From Liquidambar formosana (Eukaryota; Streptophyta; Magnoliopsida; Saxifragales; Altingiaceae), in assembly GCA_039720395.1 (NCBI GenBank), contig CM077828.1:16652264-16716263 (forward strand): a stretch of DNA of 64,000 nucleotides, given 5' to 3'. This document shows positions 62,245-64,000 of this stretch, one piece after another; within the stretch, counting starts at the first letter, position 1, and every line of letters begins with the position of its first letter. The notes under the pieces were generated by a model. It ran no database searches and was not told where the DNA came from. It saw only the letters and a program-made list of their open reading frames with translations. The position numbers and the translations under genes are program-made.

Positions 62245-64000
62245 ACTTGCAGTACATTTTGGCACTATGACCTATTTCTTCCCTTATAAATGTTCTCTTC
62301 TCTCTCTGTATACTACAATGGTCCCTTTTGCCTTTTTTCCTTTGGGTGGGTGCTGAGACAAGGCCGTCCTGACGTACCACACTTAATCGGATTATGCAGA
62401 TGCCAATGACCAATCGTTCCCTAAATATAATTATTTTGATAAATTATTCTCATAATACCAATATAAATATCAATTTTTTTTTAGTTTTCTTTTCTATAAA
62501 AAAATAGGTTCAAAAAGTTCAAGATAATAAAATCCTTTGAGTGAAAAACACTTTAGTATAGTACACTTTTGTGGGTTTATCGATCTACCCAAATAAATTT
62601 AATTTAATTTTTTCTAAATTAGTACTTAAACTATAATTAAGTGTTCAATGTAATCTAATTGTAGGTGGTTGTTTTTTCCTTTAAGAAATTTAATTTCCAT
62701 ATGGCATCCCTTGCTACATCGAATTTTGGACATATGCTCTGTTTATTGTAATTAACTTAATATAGGTAGTAATTTTGTCACAAGGTAGTAAATTAGTCGA
62801 CCTTTGTGTGTGATTGCACTTGTACAAGAAACTCTTTTTAATCTTGTCGGTAAACAAGTGATAAATAATCAGTGCCTCAGTGGTGCTTTATGACCTAATA
62901 AGTTTCTATTTGGAAATCAGACAATTTGAAGAAATGAAAAGGGAAAAGGGAAATGAGCATAAATGCTTTTAAAAAAAAACTTATTTTTGAGCAAATTTCA
63001 TCATTTTCCTTTTTTCTGATATCCAATCATCATATCTATTTATACTATTATATAAAACCAATTCCCTATGTGGTTAGACTGCATATGAAAATACTAAAAT
63101 ACCCTTATAAGTTAATAAAGTTAAGAGACGATTTAGTAATTTTATCAATTTTGAAAAACCTATCACAACCTGTTTCCCCTTATTTATCTTTTACACACAT
63201 ATGTGGTTTAAAAACTTGGAAATTGACATAGCAGTTCCACTGATGTAGTGAAAACTTGAAAAAATGTGTTGCACACGTATCGCGTCTACTCAATTACTAG
63301 TACTTATTTACCACAAAAGCACAAACCTCACACTTCTTGCCCCCTAAAAAAAAAGGAAAAATGAAAAAGAAAAAAAGATTAGGGTTTGACGTACTGATGG
63401 AGCAGAAGAAAAGGGAAAAGGGAAAAGAGCAAAAATGCTTTAAAAATAAATCAGCAAATTTCAGCATTTTTCTTTCCTTTCCTTTCCTTTCATTTTTCTG
63501 ATATCCAAACATTATGTACTTATTTACCACAAACCTTACACTTCTCGTGCCCTCAAAAGAAAAAAAGATTAGGGTTTAACATACTCGATCATTAATCAGA
63601 TCAAAATTGTCAATTCTGTTTAGTTGCATTGGACTAATTTGCTGTTTTTGAGATAATTAGGTGAATTATGTTTTGCCTTAATCATTATTATATAAAGTAT
63701 ATATGATGAAAGCTATCAAAGTCATGTGCAATTATATGTCTTTTCTTAAAATGGGGAGAAAATTAGAAAAGAAATTGAAATCCAAATATCAGAAACTTGA
63801 AAAAGAAAGGATATTCATCAAAAGTTAAAGATGCTGAAATGAGATGGGCCAAAATGGTCCAAAAGGAGAAGAAATTTGGCCAATATGGATTAGGAGCTTG
63901 TGTCTTCTACCTTCCTTCTAAAGTGGGTCAAACCCAGAATATTGTTGACAATGTTAGTATTAACACTCGCATTAATGGACATTGATGGAACCCATTTCCC
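62245..64000. other. Terminal spacer with duplicated AT-rich segments
   Basis: Apart from the tRNA promoter side, this holds two partly duplicated blocks. gaaaagggaaaagggaaa... gatatccaa occurs at 62935-63030 and again at 63408-63508. acttatttaccacaaa... aagattagggttt occurs at 63301-63388 and again at 63517-63578. The last 200 bases contain a short open frame without recognisable product. No gene is supported. Confidence 0.5.

Noticed and set aside
1..64000. A biosynthetic gene cluster or novel defence system
   Set aside because: The genes are unrelated housekeeping types on both strands. No tailoring enzymes, NLR, nuclease or transferred bacterial cassette was seen.

Overview
This is nuclear DNA from a flowering plant, almost certainly a eudicot. 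Genes are split by GT-AG introns of 0.1 to 3.9 kb, spacers are very AT-rich, and long A/T, CT/GA and AT microsatellites are common. There are remnants of LINEs, tRNA-derived SINEs, MITEs and a short (TRIM-like) LTR element. I cannot name the species from the sequence alone.

Layout, left to right. 1-2542 (+) is the 3' end of a PB1-domain protein gene cut by the window edge. 4969-14666 (+) is a five-exon plastid-type MurG glycosyltransferase gene. 20711-27982 (+) is a ten-exon alpha/beta-hydrolase gene, convergent with 29889-34560 (-), a five-exon RING-H2 E3 ligase gene. 34561-49095 is a 14.5-kb gene-free stretch of repeats. 49096-50421 (+) is a truncated tandem copy of the mitochondrial ribosomal protein mS35 gene. 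51443-51800 (-) is a lipid-transfer-protein gene with a 1-nt frameshift. 54994-59667 (+) is the full-length mS35 gene, whose first exon carries an apparent 1-nt insertion. 60900-61211 (+) is a small cysteine-rich protein gene. 62164-62244 (-) is tRNA-Leu(CAG). The last 1.7 kb is repeat-rich spacer. The exon chains of the MurG, hydrolase and RING genes each join in frame across every junction to a multiple of three.

The genes are housekeeping in type: plastid envelope or wall-precursor chemistry, mitochondrial translation, ubiquitin ligation. They do not form a dedicated pathway or cluster. From memory, the order resembles two Arabidopsis blocks merged together: At3g18230/18240/18250 on the outside, At1g73740/73750/73760 inside.

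I found no CRISPR array, virus, biosynthetic cluster or clearly new system. The points most worth a second look are the truncated mS35 tandem copy, the two single-base frameshifts only 3.7 kb apart, GC-AG introns, a microsatellite right behind the exon-1 donor of three genes, and a four-copy SINE family.
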